Positions 21,699-31,096 are shown, counted from the first letter of the stretch. The stretch is DNA of 60,719 nt from Hydrogenobacter sp. (GCA_041287335.1 JBEULM010000019.1:1-60719); one strand, 5' to 3'. The notes: generated from the sequence alone by a model not told the origin. Program-made: numbers and translations.

Positions 21699-22178
21699 TC
21701 AGTTGAGCATACCAAGTATCTGATGCCTTAAGATGTGCGCAGGTTTGTAGTCAGGTGCCAGCCTTATGGCGTTTTCCAATTCCTCTATTGCATCTTTAAA
21801 TTTACCCATCGCTAAGTAAACGCGAGCTAAGTTCATATGCGGATAATGTCTCGGCTCGTAATTCTTTGCGATTATAGCTTTTTTGAGCCATGGGATAGCT
21901 TCCTCGTATCTTCCCAAAGCTATAAGGTAAGAGCCTATGTCATTGTATGGATTTCCAAGATCAGGATCAAGCTCTATTGCTTTCTTACAAAGCTCAATAG
22001 CCTTTTCATACTCTCCCAGCATGCTGTAAGCCCAGCCAAGGAAAGTGTAAGCTATGGCTGTAGGGTAGATCTCAATGGACTGTTCGTAAAACTTTATAGC
22101 TTTCTGTATATCTCCCATCATGTGATAGGTGTAAGCCTTATTAAAAAGCTCCTGAGCATCCTTCCTGATATCCTCCAT
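21699..22178 (-). CDS. TPR-repeat protein leading the secretion operon
   Basis: 159 residues, at least three to four tetratricopeptide repeats (for example AIAYTFLGWAYSMLGEYEKA, LGNPYNDIGSYLIALGRYEEA). No signal peptide, so cytoplasmic as written. A strong AGGAGGTAG ribosome site precedes the ATG. It is the first gene of the gsp operon, which hints at an assembly or scaffold role, though this is only positional. Confidence 0.85.
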   Translation of the reverse strand: MEDIRKDAQELFNKAYTYHMMGDIQKAIKFYEQSIEIYPTAIAYTFLGWAYSMLGEYEKAIELCKKAIELDPDLGNPYNDIGSYLIALGRYEEAIPWLKKAIIAKNYEPRHYPHMNLARVYLAMGKFKDAIEELENAIRLAPDYKPAHILRHQILGMLN

Positions 22179-22199
22179 GGAGACTACCTCCTTTTATTT

Positions 22200-22227
22200 A
22201 ATATAATCTTTTTAAAAAGTTTGACAA
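22200..22227 (-). promoter_or_regulatory. Predicted promoter of the TPR-gsp operon
   Basis: Minus strand TTGTCA (22227-22222), 16-base spacer, TATATT (22205-22200), about 20 bases before the TPR gene start. Confidence 0.6.
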
Positions 22228-22239
22228 TGTCATACTAAA

Positions 22240-23031
22240 TTATTCCCACTCCTTATCTCTTAAAGAACCTTGCAAGCTCTTAGGGATCTCAACTTTTATG
22301 CCGAAGAGCATTTTCATCTGAAGGGCGTTATAAACAGCTTGAGCTTTTGCGGTGTTATTAAAAAATATGTAAGTATCTTTATATCCGAGCTTTCTTATCC
22401 TGTCTTTGAGTTTTTTAAGCTCTTCAAGGGAGTAAAGGTAATCGTAAGGTTTTTGCGGATCTCTTCCGTGAAGCCTCACGTAATTTATGTTACCTATGGA
22501 TACCCAGGGTCCCACAAGAAACTTACTTTCCTTAGGTGCATCGCTGTTTACTAAGGAAAAACCGTTTTCTTCAAGGAATCTGTAAAAGTCCGCACTTTTA
22601 AAGCTCTTACTCCTAACTTCAACAACTTTTTCAATATCTCTAAAGTCTTCTGAGAGTTTTCTAATGTATTCAAGGTTTTCTTGCGTGCGGTGAAAACTTT
22701 CGGGAAACTGAAAAAGCATTGCTATGAATCTATCTTCTTCAAGTACTGGCTCTATACTGAAAAGGATTTTTTTGACATCTTCACTTTTGTAATGTCTAAT
22801 GTGGGTAAATATCCTATGAGCTTTCAAGGAAAATCTTAGGTATTTGCTCCTTGAAAGAAAACTTTTCACAGTGCCTTTACTGGGAAAAGAGTAAAAGGAG
22901 AAGTTAAGCTCAAGAACGTTGAAAAATCTTGAGTAATAAATTATAAACTCTTCTCTTCTTAAATCGTGGGGATAAAAAACTCCCCTCCATTCCTCGTAAG
23001 AGAAACCGCTACACCCTACATATACCTTCAA
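22240..23031 (-). CDS. DUF72 family protein
   Basis: 263 residues. Typical DUF72 start [20 protein letters not shown], internal [13 protein letters not shown], and YVRLHGRD late in the protein. The family has a TIM-barrel-like fold and no established biochemical role. The start overlaps the atpA stop by 4 bases (translational coupling). The 3' end is followed by the promoter region of the gsp operon. Confidence 0.9.
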   Translation of the reverse strand: MKVYVGCSGFSYEEWRGVFYPHDLRREEFIIYYSRFFNVLELNFSFYSFPSKGTVKSFLSRSKYLRFSLKAHRIFTHIRHYKSEDVKKILFSIEPVLEEDRFIAMLFQFPESFHRTQENLEYIRKLSEDFRDIEKVVEVRSKSFKSADFYRFLEENGFSLVNSDAPKESKFLVGPWVSIGNINYVRLHGRDPQKPYDYLYSLEELKKLKDRIRKLGYKDTYIFFNNTAKAQAVYNALQMKMLFGIKVEIPKSLQGSLRDKEWE

Positions 23032-24539
23032 GGTATAAACTTGGACTTGAAATCTTTGATAGCTTCCTCTATCTTTCTCTTTAGATCGTCGTCAAGCGCT
23101 TTCTTTTCTTTTATCTCCTTTAGGACATCGGATCTCTCCTTCTCCATGTAAGCGTAAAGTTCTTTTTCAAACTTCCTTACAGACTCTACCGGCATATCAT
23201 CAAGATATCCATTAGTTCCAGCGTATATGGCAACTATTTGCTTTTCAACAGGTATAGGGCTGTAAGGCTCCTGTTTGAGAAGTTCCACAAGCCTGAGCCC
23301 TCTGTTTATGGTTTGCTGAGTCGCCTTGTCCAGTTCAGCGGCAAATTGAACGAAGGCTTCCAGCTCTCTAAATTGGGCAAGATCAAGCCTTAGGGTGCCT
23401 GCAACCTGCTTCATGGCTTTTATCTGAGCTGCACCACCAACACGAGAGACAGACAAACCTACGTTTATGGCTGGTCTTACCCCTTTGTTAAAAAGGTCGG
23501 GTTCCAAATATATCTGCCCGTCGGTTATGGATATGACATTAGTGGGTATGTATGCGGCTACGTCGCCCGCCTTTGTCTCTATTATAGGAAGAGCAGTTAG
23601 GGAACCTGCGCCGAGTTCATCGTTAAGTTTTGCAGCCCTTTCAAGAAGTCTCGAATGAAGGTAAAAGACATCACCCGGGTAAGCTTCCCTTCCAGGTGGT
23701 CTTCTCATAAGTAGTGACAACTGTCTGTATGCTTCCGCATGCTTTGAAAGATCATCGTATACAACCAGAGCGTGCCTCCCACTGTCCCTGAAGTACTCAC
23801 CTATGGTACATCCTACAAAAGGTGCAAGGTACTGTAAGGATGCGGGATCTGTGGCGGAAGCTACCACTACGCATGTGTATTCCATTGCACCACTACGCTC
23901 TAAAAGCTCTATTATTCTTGCAGTGGTTGAACGCTTCTGACCTACGGCCACGTATATGCAATAAACATCCGTATCCTTTTGGTTGAGTATGGTATCTATG
24001 CATATGGTAGTTCTTCCAGTGGATCTGTCCCCTATGATAAGCTCACGCTGTCCCCTACCGATGGGTATCATGGCGTCAATAGCTTTTATACCTGTCTGTA
24101 GAGGTTCATGAACAGATTTTCTCTTTACAACACCCGGTGCTATCTTTTCAACTGGTGATCTGTATTCGTACTTTATAGGACCTTTCCCATCGAGTGGATT
24201 TCCAAGAGGATCTATAACCCTCCCTATGAGTCCGTCTCCCACAGGAGCGTCAAGTATCCTTCCTGTCCTCCTAACTATGGAACCTTCCTTAATCCCGCTT
24301 TCACTTCCAAGAATTATTATACCCACATTGTCCTCTTCAAGATTGAAGGCAAGACCCATAACTCCACTTTCAAACTCCACCAGTTCGTTTGCCATAACGT
24401 TATCAAGCCCATATGCCCTTGCAACACTATCTCCCACATAATAAACCACACCTATCTCTTCCATCTTTGCGGTGGCTTCAAAACCTTTTATGTGTTCCTT
24501 AAGGAGCTGCAGAGCTTCCTCATAGGTAAGTGTTGCCAT
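23028..24539 (-). CDS. atpA: F1 ATP synthase subunit alpha
   Basis: 503 residues, full length, strongly Aquifex-like. Non-catalytic nucleotide-binding subunit of the F1 head. Visible: [19 protein letters not shown], where the usual P-loop is GDRQTGKT, so the P-loop lysine is arginine (codon AGA). Other hallmarks are intact, including [30 protein letters not shown] (read in two parts), [18 protein letters not shown] and LAQFREL. Strong AAGGAGG site before the ATG. It is not in an atp operon: upstream is divergent recN and downstream a DUF72 gene. Dispersed atp genes are known in Aquificales. Confidence 0.97.
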   Translation of the reverse strand: MATLTYEEALQLLKEHIKGFEATAKMEEIGVVYYVGDSVARAYGLDNVMANELVEFESGVMGLAFNLEEDNVGIIILGSESGIKEGSIVRRTGRILDAPVGDGLIGRVIDPLGNPLDGKGPIKYEYRSPVEKIAPGVVKRKSVHEPLQTGIKAIDAMIPIGRGQRELIIGDRSTGRTTICIDTILNQKDTDVYCIYVAVGQKRSTTARIIELLERSGAMEYTCVVVASATDPASLQYLAPFVGCTIGEYFRDSGRHALVVYDDLSKHAEAYRQLSLLMRRPPGREAYPGDVFYLHSRLLERAAKLNDELGAGSLTALPIIETKAGDVAAYIPTNVISITDGQIYLEPDLFNKGVRPAINVGLSVSRVGGAAQIKAMKQVAGTLRLDLAQFRELEAFVQFAAELDKATQQTINRGLRLVELLKQEPYSPIPVEKQIVAIYAGTNGYLDDMPVESVRKFEKELYAYMEKERSDVLKEIKEKKALDDDLKRKIEEAIKDFKSKFIP

Positions 24540-24576
24540 AACAAACCTCCTTGTATAACTTTATAAAAATTATACC

Positions 24577-26142
24577 ATGTTGGTCAGAATACGTTTAGAA
24601 GATTTTCTACTCATAAAACAGCAGGAAGTGGAATTTGAAAATGGACTGAATGTTCTTACAGGAGAGTCAGGTACGGGAAAATCTCTAACAGTTTCTTCCC
24701 TTCTTTTTCTTATGGGCAATCAGCACAACTATCCTGAAGGCACAGCGGTTGAGGCTGAATTTATAAAGGATGATGAGCAGATAATCGTGAGAAGGGAAAT
24801 AAAGAAGGGTAAAAGCAGGTATTATCTGAATGGTATTGGGAGCGTCCAGAAGGTTGTAAGGGATATAGTCTCTAACATGGTGTTACTTCAAGGGCAAAAT
24901 GACAGATTGAAAATACTCAGAAAAGACTTTCAGAGGGATGTTTACGATAGGTTTGCTGATGTGCTTCATATAAGAAAAGAGTATGAAAAACTCTATGTGA
25001 AGCTCGAAGATCTAAAAGAAAAGATCGCAAAGTGGAACGAAAGGCAAAGGGAAAGAGCTATAAGGCTTCAAATACTCCGTGAAGAGCTAAAAGACATAGA
25101 GAGTGTAGGGTTAAGTAGCGAAGATTACGATAGGCTAAGGGATAGACTTATCATACTCAATCATATGGAAAAGATAAATGCTCTCATAGAGCGCGCTCTT
25201 GCTCACCTGAATGTGGAAGGTGGTCTTATGGACAGGATCCTTGACGTTAAGAAGGCTTTATCTCAACTTTGTGAGTATGACAGATCGGCTGAACCGCTCT
25301 TGAAAAGTGCGGAGGGTATATCAGATGAGTTAAGGTATTTAAGAGATCAACTTAGTTCCCGATTGCTTGAGGTGGATGCGGAAGAGATAAACAGGTTAAA
25401 CGAAAAGATTTATGCGGTGCAAAAGCTTGAGAGACGGTACGGTATGAAGTACGCTGAGGTGCTTGATTACGCAAAAAGTCTTAGATCCCAGATAGAAAGT
25501 TTTACCAAGGAGGAGGAAAGCAGAGAATTTTTGGAGGAGGAAATAATAAGCTTGAGGGAAGAGCTGTCCAAGTTAGGGGAGAGACTCTCTCAAGGTAGAT
25601 TTTCGGCGAAGGAAATCTTTGAAAAGAAGGTTCTTGAAACTCTCAAAGATATAGGATTAGAGAGGGCATCTTTTAGGGTAAAACTTTCGGAGGAAGAAGG
25701 TAGATACGGAAAGGAAAAGGTGGAGTTTCTCTTTTCGTCTTATGGCAGGGATGATGAACCTTTAGATAGTGTAGTTTCCGGAGGTGAGATATCCAGAATA
25801 GCTCTGGCTCTGTTTTTGCTTCTTCCAACGTCAGAAACATACATACTTGATGAAATTGATACAGGTATAAGCGGTGAAACATCCCTCAAGCTTGCCAGAC
25901 TTTTGAGGCGACTATCGGAAAACATGCAGATAGTGGTAATAAGCCACTCTCCAGCAATTGCGAGTGCAGCACACAGACACATACTTACAAGAAAGGAGTT
26001 CATAGGTAGTACAGCTTTTATCAGGATAGAAGAACTAAAAGGTGAGGAGAGGGTGAAAGAGATAGCGAGACTAATGGGTGTAGTTTCAGACAAAACAGTA
26101 GAAGGTGCAAAGGATCTCATAAGGGAGGTTTGCGGTGTTTGA
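24577..26142 (+). CDS. recN: DNA repair protein RecN
   Basis: 521 residues, SMC-like. N-terminal Walker A GLNVLTGESGTGKSLT, long coiled coil (about residues 130-330), ABC signature VVSGGEISRIALALFL, Walker B TYILDEIDTGISGET and the histidine switch VVISHSPAIAS. RecN organises broken DNA ends in double-strand-break repair. No Shine-Dalgarno site before the ATG. It overlaps the next gene by 8 bases, heading a four-gene run. Confidence 0.94.
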   Translation: MLVRIRLEDFLLIKQQEVEFENGLNVLTGESGTGKSLTVSSLLFLMGNQHNYPEGTAVEAEFIKDDEQIIVRREIKKGKSRYYLNGIGSVQKVVRDIVSNMVLLQGQNDRLKILRKDFQRDVYDRFADVLHIRKEYEKLYVKLEDLKEKIAKWNERQRERAIRLQILREELKDIESVGLSSEDYDRLRDRLIILNHMEKINALIERALAHLNVEGGLMDRILDVKKALSQLCEYDRSAEPLLKSAEGISDELRYLRDQLSSRLLEVDAEEINRLNEKIYAVQKLERRYGMKYAEVLDYAKSLRSQIESFTKEEESREFLEEEIISLREELSKLGERLSQGRFSAKEIFEKKVLETLKDIGLERASFRVKLSEEEGRYGKEKVEFLFSSYGRDDEPLDSVVSGGEISRIALALFLLLPTSETYILDEIDTGISGETSLKLARLLRRLSENMQIVVISHSPAIASAAHRHILTRKEFIGSTAFIRIEELKGEERVKEIARLMGVVSDKTVEGAKDLIREVCGV

Positions 26143-26809
26143 AGATATAGAACGAGCTATAAAATTGGTAGAAAGCTATGTAAAAAAAAGGGTAGAGGAA
26201 TTCAGAAAGCTAAGAGATGTGGGTATAACCCACTATGACTTTAGACCTTTTCTTGATGTTGATCTTGAAGCGGACGTATTTTCTGAGCTTTGCTTTTGTA
26301 TACTGACAGCAAATTCTTCTGCAAGTGTTGGCATACGCCTCCAGAAAGAGATAGGTATAGAAGGTTTTAAAAGTATGAGCCTTGAAGAGCTAACAGATGT
26401 AATATCAAGGCACGGGCATAGGTTCGCAAGACAGAGAGCCGAAAGGATAGTAAAAGCGAGGAAAGTTTTTGAAGATGTTATGGAACTTTTGCGTAGCGCA
26501 AGAAGCGGTAGAGAGATAAGAGAACTTCTCAGCGATGCGTGTTCCAAGTATAAGGTTGAAGGTTTCGGTCTTAAAGAAGCTTCTCACTTTTTGAGAAATA
26601 CGGGCTTTGACGATGTTGCCATAATAGACAGGCATGTTTTGAGATACCTAAAAGAAAAGGGACTCATACCTGACCAGAAAACGTTGACGAGAAGAATTTA
26701 CCTAATTGCCGAGGAAAGGTTACAGGAAGTGTGTTCTCAACTCGGACTCACTCAAGCTGAGCTTGATCTTTATATTTTTTACATAAAGACCAAGAAAGTT
26801 CTCAAGTGA
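26135..26809 (+). CDS. ogg: 8-oxoguanine DNA glycosylase/AP lyase, Ogg2 type
   Basis: 224 residues from a GTG start with GGGAGG six bases upstream. Helix-hairpin-helix glycosylase of the archaeal-type Ogg2 family: ILTANSSASVGIRLQKEIG early, then YKVEGFGLKEASHFLRNTGF with the catalytic lysine and VAIIDRHVLRYL with the catalytic aspartate. It should remove 8-oxoguanine and nick the abasic site. It overlaps recN by 8 bases and the Toprim gene by up to 4. Confidence 0.88.
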   Translation: MFEDIERAIKLVESYVKKRVEEFRKLRDVGITHYDFRPFLDVDLEADVFSELCFCILTANSSASVGIRLQKEIGIEGFKSMSLEELTDVISRHGHRFARQRAERIVKARKVFEDVMELLRSARSGREIRELLSDACSKYKVEGFGLKEASHFLRNTGFDDVAIIDRHVLRYLKEKGLIPDQKTLTRRIYLIAEERLQEVCSQLGLTQAELDLYIFYIKTKKVLK

Positions 26810-27207
26810 TGAGAGAAGCTTTAATTAATTTTGTAAAGGAACTGAGAGATGCGTCTAAAGACAAAGCGATCATTGTTGAAGGCAAAAGGGATAGGGAATC
26901 CCTTGAGATGTTAGGGATAAGAAACGTATTTACGCTCGGTGGAAAAAGGTTTAGGGATCTTCCCGACCTACTTGAAAGCTTTTCTGAAGTTATACCTCTC
27001 TTTGACCTTGATCCGCACGGTGAGAGAATAAACAGGAAGATAAAGGACATTTTATCCTCTCAGGGTTATATTTTAATAGAGGACTTCAGAGATAGAATGA
27101 GAGAACTTAATCTTCTTTTTGTGGAGGAGCTTTATGAAAAGGTCAGAGGTGTTGACAGCGGTTCTGGTACAAGACAGATTGATAAGACTAAACCTGCGCC
27201 TCCTTGA
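26806..27207 (+). CDS. Small Toprim-domain protein
   Basis: 133 residues. A compact Toprim fold: AIIVEGKRDRESLEMLGI with the catalytic glutamate and VIPLFDLDPHGERINRKI with the DxD pair. Resembles the small stand-alone Toprim proteins (UPF0292/RNase M5-like); the substrate is unknown. The start may be GTG at 26806 or the next codon ATG at 26809, whose A is the last base of the ogg stop codon. The last about 25 codons overlap the next gene in another frame. Confidence 0.8.
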   Translation: MMREALINFVKELRDASKDKAIIVEGKRDRESLEMLGIRNVFTLGGKRFRDLPDLLESFSEVIPLFDLDPHGERINRKIKDILSSQGYILIEDFRDRMRELNLLFVEELYEKVRGVDSGSGTRQIDKTKPAPP

Positions 27208-27634
27208 AGGTTTATTATTGGAAATAAAAGCTGACATAGAGGAGAGCAAGATCTTAGCTGATGCATGCCTTGAAGGTAAGGATAGGGATAACTACGAAAG
27301 AGCCATGATGATGATAGAGGAAAACCTTCTCCTTAAGATCTCGGAGGTTCTTGATCATGTGTATGACCTTTATGAGATCTTTAACTTTGATATCACCTTT
27401 TTAGCTTCATTACCAGAGGAAATAGAAAGGGAGATAGAGAGGCTTGATGCTCTAAACTCCATAAACACCAAACTTGAACTCATTTTATCCGTTATTGACG
27501 AACTTTTACTTTTTGAAAACGAAAGTGAAAAGCTCAAAGCCATACTTACACCTTTTAGGGTGTACAGGGAGGTGATAGAACATTCCATATCCTTCAACAG
27601 GAGGTTATGGGATCTTACCTTTCAAAGTTCTTGA
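27134..27634 (+). CDS. Helical protein of unknown function
   Basis: 166 residues from the ATG at 27134, preceded by GGAGGAGC; an open frame reaches back to 27119. Composition is almost wholly helical, acidic and Leu/Ile/Glu-rich, with no signal peptide or membrane span and no cysteines apart from one at ADACLEGKD. No family recognised. Cotranscription and a 74-base overlap with the Toprim gene link it to recN-ogg-Toprim, suggesting a nucleic-acid role by context only. It ends overlapping rnc by 13 bases, convergently. Confidence 0.65.
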   Translation: MKRSEVLTAVLVQDRLIRLNLRLLEGLLLEIKADIEESKILADACLEGKDRDNYERAMMMIEENLLLKISEVLDHVYDLYEIFNFDITFLASLPEEIEREIERLDALNSINTKLELILSVIDELLLFENESEKLKAILTPFRVYREVIEHSISFNRRLWDLTFQSS

Positions 27635-28320
27635 AGAAGTTCAAGGACTCTCTTTGCTGAAAGTTGTTCAGCTTCCTTTTTACTGTTCCCTACAGCAACA
27701 GCTCTTACTCCCTTTACTGAACACTCCACTTCAAAAACCTTACCGTGCTGAGGACCACTCACAGAAATCACCCTATAAGTAGGGCGTTCTTTCCACCTTT
27801 TCTGGGTTATTTCTTGAAGTATAGTTTTGTAATCCTTCCTATAGTCAGAAGACTTTGCCATAGTGACTATTCTTTCTCTATAGAGGTTTTCAAAGAGCGT
27901 TCTGGTCAGATTCGTATCCCTACCTGTATCCATATAGATAGCTCCCCATAAGGATTCAAAAGCATCTCCCAATATGGATACATTTACTTTAAACTTTCCC
28001 TTTTTGCCACCTACGAGTAAGTATCTTTCAAGCTCAAGATCATGTGCAAGCTGATGCAGAAATTCTTCGCTGACAAAGAAGGCTTTCATAGGTGCGAGTT
28101 CTCCCTCCTTCGCTTGTGGAAATTCGCACACGAGTATGTCAACTACAAAGAGGTTTACCAGAGCGTCACCTAAAAACTCAAGGGTTTCGTAACTCTTCAC
28201 ACCTTTTTCTATCGCATAAGACTTATGAGTAAGAGCCTGCTCTAAGAGTTTTTTATCCCTGAACGTGTATCCGAGTCTCTCCTCTAAGTCTTTATACTCT
28301 TCTGAATACGAGGCAGGCAT
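27622..28320 (-). CDS. rnc: Ribonuclease III
   Basis: 232 residues from the ATG at 28320, preceded by GGTGGA; an open frame extends to 28425 but would run more than 130 bases into fabF. RNase III domain with [15 protein letters not shown] (signature with Glu and Asp) and [17 protein letters not shown] (metal-binding Asp/Glu), then a double-stranded RNA-binding domain (about 160-230, ending [18 protein letters not shown]). Processes rRNA precursors, and pre-crRNA in type II systems only. It overlaps fabF by 29 bases. Confidence 0.94.
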   Translation of the reverse strand: MPASYSEEYKDLEERLGYTFRDKKLLEQALTHKSYAIEKGVKSYETLEFLGDALVNLFVVDILVCEFPQAKEGELAPMKAFFVSEEFLHQLAHDLELERYLLVGGKKGKFKVNVSILGDAFESLWGAIYMDTGRDTNLTRTLFENLYRERIVTMAKSSDYRKDYKTILQEITQKRWKERPTYRVISVSGPQHGKVFEVECSVKGVRAVAVGNSKKEAEQLSAKRVLELLQEL

Positions 28321-29530
28321 TTGTTCCACCAAAGCCGAAGGAGTTGGATAAGGCAACATTGATTTCTTTACGAACCGCTTTGTTTGGTGTATAGTCAAGG
28401 TCGCATTCGGGATCTGGCTTTTCAAGATTTATGGTAGGTGGGATCACTCCTGTCTGTATGGTCTTCACTGTTGCCACAGCTTCAACAGCACCCGCCGCAC
28501 CCAGAAGGTGTCCTATCATAGATTTGTTGGAACTTATTTTGAGTTTATAAGCATGCTCACCAAACAGATTTTTTATGGCTAAGGTCTCGGCTCTATCGTT
28601 GAGAGGTGTGGATGTACCGTGAGCGTTTATGTAATCTACCTCATCAGGTTTTATTTTAGCATCTTCAAGAGCCAATTTCATACACATATACGCTCCTTCC
28701 CCATCCGCACACGGAGCGGTTATGTGATAGGCGTCATCCGTTGCTGAATATCCTACGATCTCAGCATAAATTTTTGCTCCTCTTGCCTTGGCATACTCAT
28801 ACTCTTCTAATACAAGCACACCCGCACCTTCCCCCATCACAAAACCGTCCCTTTCCATATCAAAGGGTCTTGATGCCTTTTGTGGCTCATGATTCCTGGT
28901 TGAAAGAGCTTTCATAGAGGCAAAACCCGCTATACCCAGCGGTGTGATGGCGCTTTCACACCCTCCCGCAATGGCTATATCTATATCTCCTTTTTGGATC
29001 AGTCTCATGGCATCTCCTATGGAGTGATTACCCGTAGCACAAGCAGACACGACACAGTAATTGGGACCTTTAAAACCGTACCTTATAGCAACAAGTCCCG
29101 CTGCCATATTGGATATACCGTAAGGTATAAAAAAGGGAGAAACTCTTCTGGGACCTTTTTCGGCAAGGATCTTCTGTTGTTCCTCTATGTCCCTTAGACC
29201 TCCTATGCCTGTGCCGATTATGACTCCCACCCTATAGGGATCAAACTTGCTTTCTCTAAGACCACTGTCTTTTATAGCTTCCTCAGAAGCTGCTACTGCA
29301 TACTTTATAAAGTCAGATACCCTCTGTAGGTCTTTTTTATCAAAATAATCTTCTGGATTAAAGTCTTTTACTTCAGCAGCTATATGAACAGAAAGCCCCA
29401 GCTCTATGGGATCAAACCTCTTTATGATGTCAACACCGCTCACACCTTCTGTTAGATTTTTCCAAAATTTTTCAACACCTGTACCTATAGGTGAAACCAC
29501 ACCCAATCCTGTTACCACAACTCTGCGCAT
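28292..29530 (-). CDS. fabF: 3-oxoacyl-ACP synthase II
   Basis: 412 residues. Condensing enzyme of fatty-acid elongation. Catalytic triad visible: Cys in [18 protein letters not shown], His in [12 protein letters not shown] and His in [19 protein letters not shown]. Ends [15 protein letters not shown] as usual. Its start overlaps the acpP stop by one base, giving the acpP-fabF-rnc operon common in bacteria. Confidence 0.97.
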   Translation of the reverse strand: MRRVVVTGLGVVSPIGTGVEKFWKNLTEGVSGVDIIKRFDPIELGLSVHIAAEVKDFNPEDYFDKKDLQRVSDFIKYAVAASEEAIKDSGLRESKFDPYRVGVIIGTGIGGLRDIEEQQKILAEKGPRRVSPFFIPYGISNMAAGLVAIRYGFKGPNYCVVSACATGNHSIGDAMRLIQKGDIDIAIAGGCESAITPLGIAGFASMKALSTRNHEPQKASRPFDMERDGFVMGEGAGVLVLEEYEYAKARGAKIYAEIVGYSATDDAYHITAPCADGEGAYMCMKLALEDAKIKPDEVDYINAHGTSTPLNDRAETLAIKNLFGEHAYKLKISSNKSMIGHLLGAAGAVEAVATVKTIQTGVIPPTINLEKPDPECDLDYTPNKAVRKEINVALSNSFGFGGTNACLVFRRV

Positions 29531-29769
29531 CAGTCCTTCTTTACTTTCTCCTTAAGGTAGTTAAGCACATCCCCTACAGTTCTTATCTTTTCCGCATCTT
29601 CGTCAGGTATTTCAATACCGAACTCTTCTTCAAAAGCCATTATAAGCTCAACTACGTCAAGAGAATCAGCTCCGAGATCTTCAACAAACTTAGCTTCAGG
29701 ATTAAGTTTTTCCACCTCTACACCGAGCTGATCGGCTATAATCTCCTTAACCTTCTGTTCCAGATCCAT
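29530..29769 (-). CDS. acpP: Acyl carrier protein
   Basis: 79 residues, acidic. Phosphopantetheine attachment serine in [20 protein letters not shown]. Carries acyl intermediates in fatty-acid synthesis and octanoyl for lipoyl synthesis. The ribosome site is weak (GGGATTGAG) and is immediately preceded by a terminator-like hairpin and a complex leader, suggesting regulation at RNA level. Confidence 0.97.
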   Translation of the reverse strand: MDLEQKVKEIIADQLGVEVEKLNPEAKFVEDLGADSLDVVELIMAFEEEFGIEIPDEDAEKIRTVGDVLNYLKEKVKKD

Positions 29770-29922
29770 TACTCAATCCCGAAAAACCAGACCTGCTACT
29801 CAGTCTGGTACTGGGGTATTTGTATCCCGCCTTTTAAAGCACACCCTACCCCAGCAGGCGGTTTTAGGTGTGCCTTTACTTTAAAATAATCACTTACTAC
29901 TGAAGGGCTTTTTTTCATTCCC
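29770..29922 (-). promoter_or_regulatory. Structured acpP leader with three crossing helices (candidate riboswitch or autoregulatory RNA)
   Basis: The predicted transcript leader of about 153 bases holds three long complementary pairs: A, GCACACC (29873-29867) with GGTGTGC (29845-29839), extendable by 3 bp past a bulge; B, CCGCCT (29861-29856) with AGGCGG (29832-29827); C, CTGGGGTA (29854-29847) with TACCCCAG (29818-29811). The 5' arms come in the order A, B, C and the 3' arms in the same order, so every pair crosses every other. A terminator-like hairpin follows. I do not recognise the structure as a known RNA class. What is seen is the pairing; function is inferred. Confidence 0.6.
29782..29809 (-). 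terminator. Terminator-like hairpin just before acpP
   Basis: On the minus strand ACCAGAC (29809-29803), a 10-base loop and GTCTGGT (29792-29786) form a 7 bp stem followed by a T run (29786-29782). It lies only 12 bases before the acpP start codon, so it could act as an attenuator or as a block to translation rather than as an operon end. Stability is modest. Confidence 0.55.
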
Positions 29923-29928
29923 TGAAAC

Positions 29929-29957
29929 ATTATACAACTTTTTCAGGCATTTTTCAA
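29929..29957 (-). promoter_or_regulatory. Promoter of the acpP-fabF-rnc operon
   Basis: Minus strand TTGAAA (29957-29952), 17-base spacer, TATAAT (29934-29929), near-consensus. The -35 box overlaps the end of the upstream gene. Predicted start is near 29922. Confidence 0.85.
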
Positions 29958-31096
29958 GAAAGCTCCTTAGGTAGTGGTGGCAAGCTTCTTAGCTTCCTTT
30001 TTATTATATCCTGTGAGTATTTCTCCAGATAATGAACAATGGTCTCAACTCTTATTTTTATACTTCCTGCAGGTTTTGTTTCATCAAGTTCTCCGAACTT
30101 AAAAAAGAGCGTTCCCCTACTTTCAACTATCTTTTGCACAGGTGTATATGTTGGTTGATCCATGCCACACTCATAAGAAGAAAGCCTTATGACCCCAGTT
30201 ATCCATGGGAATCTGCTCGCAAACTTGGAAGCCCATATTATCTCGTTGGTATTTGAGCTGTAGGAGGATGTCCAAACATCGGAGATATCGAAAGGGCTTT
30301 TTATGATTCCTGCTTTTATATCATGACCAAAAAGCCAATCCAAAAGCCAGTCATTTATAGGAAGATAATTGTACCACAAAACTGGATATCCGTAAGTTTG
30401 AAACTCCCCATCTATCTCGTGTCCTATACCTGTATCCATATGATAAGGTCTCGCAAGCACCAAAATAGCTGGTCTATTTTCTTTAACGCACCACTTTACA
30501 ATGTCTAAGCTCTTACTCCTCATGTAAGCGTCAAAATCCTCTAAAGCCTTTAGCCCGTTTATCACAGCATCCCGTACCTCTTGGTAAGACACATCAATAA
30601 CTTGTTTTAAGGATTCGTAAAGTTGCTTAGGGAGCAGTTCCGGTTCACCAAAGGTCACAAAAGGTGAGATATACTTAACACCCCTCTCTTTAAATTCATC
30701 CCTTTCCCTCAAAAAGCCCGCCTTTATATTCTCGGGAGCCATCATAACTCTCGTACAGCTAAGAGTGTCAAGTACATGACCTCTCAAAAAGGAAGGTAAA
30801 GAGTATATCATCGGGGTAAAGATTATATCCACGTTTTTTGCAAGCAGTTCGCCTATATGCCCAGCAAGGGCTTTTACCGGAAAGCAGGAATCCATAGTTA
30901 TCCTTCCCTTTCCAAAGGTGCGGTACTGTTCTTCGGATGTGTCCGAGCTGAAAACTACCCTTAGCCCAAGGGAGCTAAAGAAACCAATCCAAAATTGATG
31001 CGTACCCCACACGTTCAAAAACTTTGGGATACCCACCTTAATGCCGGTTCTATCCTTGCCAAGCGATCTGATTTTTCTTTTGAGTATTTTCAGCAT
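29954..31096 (-). CDS. 2-hydroxyacyl-CoA dehydratase/activase-related protein (DUF2229-like part)
   Basis: 380 residues. Starts VGIPKFLNVWGTHQFWIGFF, as in the DUF2229 region of the very large BadF-type activase proteins. Cysteines in MDSCFPVKALAGH, LSCTRVMM and SSYECGMDQPTY are placed like those that bind iron-sulfur clusters in the HgdB/HgdC family. Family members couple ATP hydrolysis to low-potential electron transfer for radical dehydration or reductive reactions. Here it is a separate gene, 3 kb from two other parts of the same system (34249-37915). Substrate unknown. Confidence 0.75.
   Translation of the reverse strand: MLKILKRKIRSLGKDRTGIKVGIPKFLNVWGTHQFWIGFFSSLGLRVVFSSDTSEEQYRTFGKGRITMDSCFPVKALAGHIGELLAKNVDIIFTPMIYSLPSFLRGHVLDTLSCTRVMMAPENIKAGFLRERDEFKERGVKYISPFVTFGEPELLPKQLYESLKQVIDVSYQEVRDAVINGLKALEDFDAYMRSKSLDIVKWCVKENRPAILVLARPYHMDTGIGHEIDGEFQTYGYPVLWYNYLPINDWLLDWLFGHDIKAGIIKSPFDISDVWTSSYSSNTNEIIWASKFASRFPWITGVIRLSSYECGMDQPTYTPVQKIVESRGTLFFKFGELDETKPAGSIKIRVETIVHYLEKYSQDIIKRKLRSLPPLPKELS

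Noticed and set aside
27622-28425. Longer RNase III start at 28425
   Set aside because: It would overlap fabF by 134 bases; the extra residues are not RNase III-like and the ATG at 28320 has a ribosome site.
29811-29877. Structured RNA read from the plus strand instead of an acpP leader
   Set aside because: The pairings exist on both strands, but the promoter, the T run after the last hairpin and the adjacent gene all point to the minus strand.
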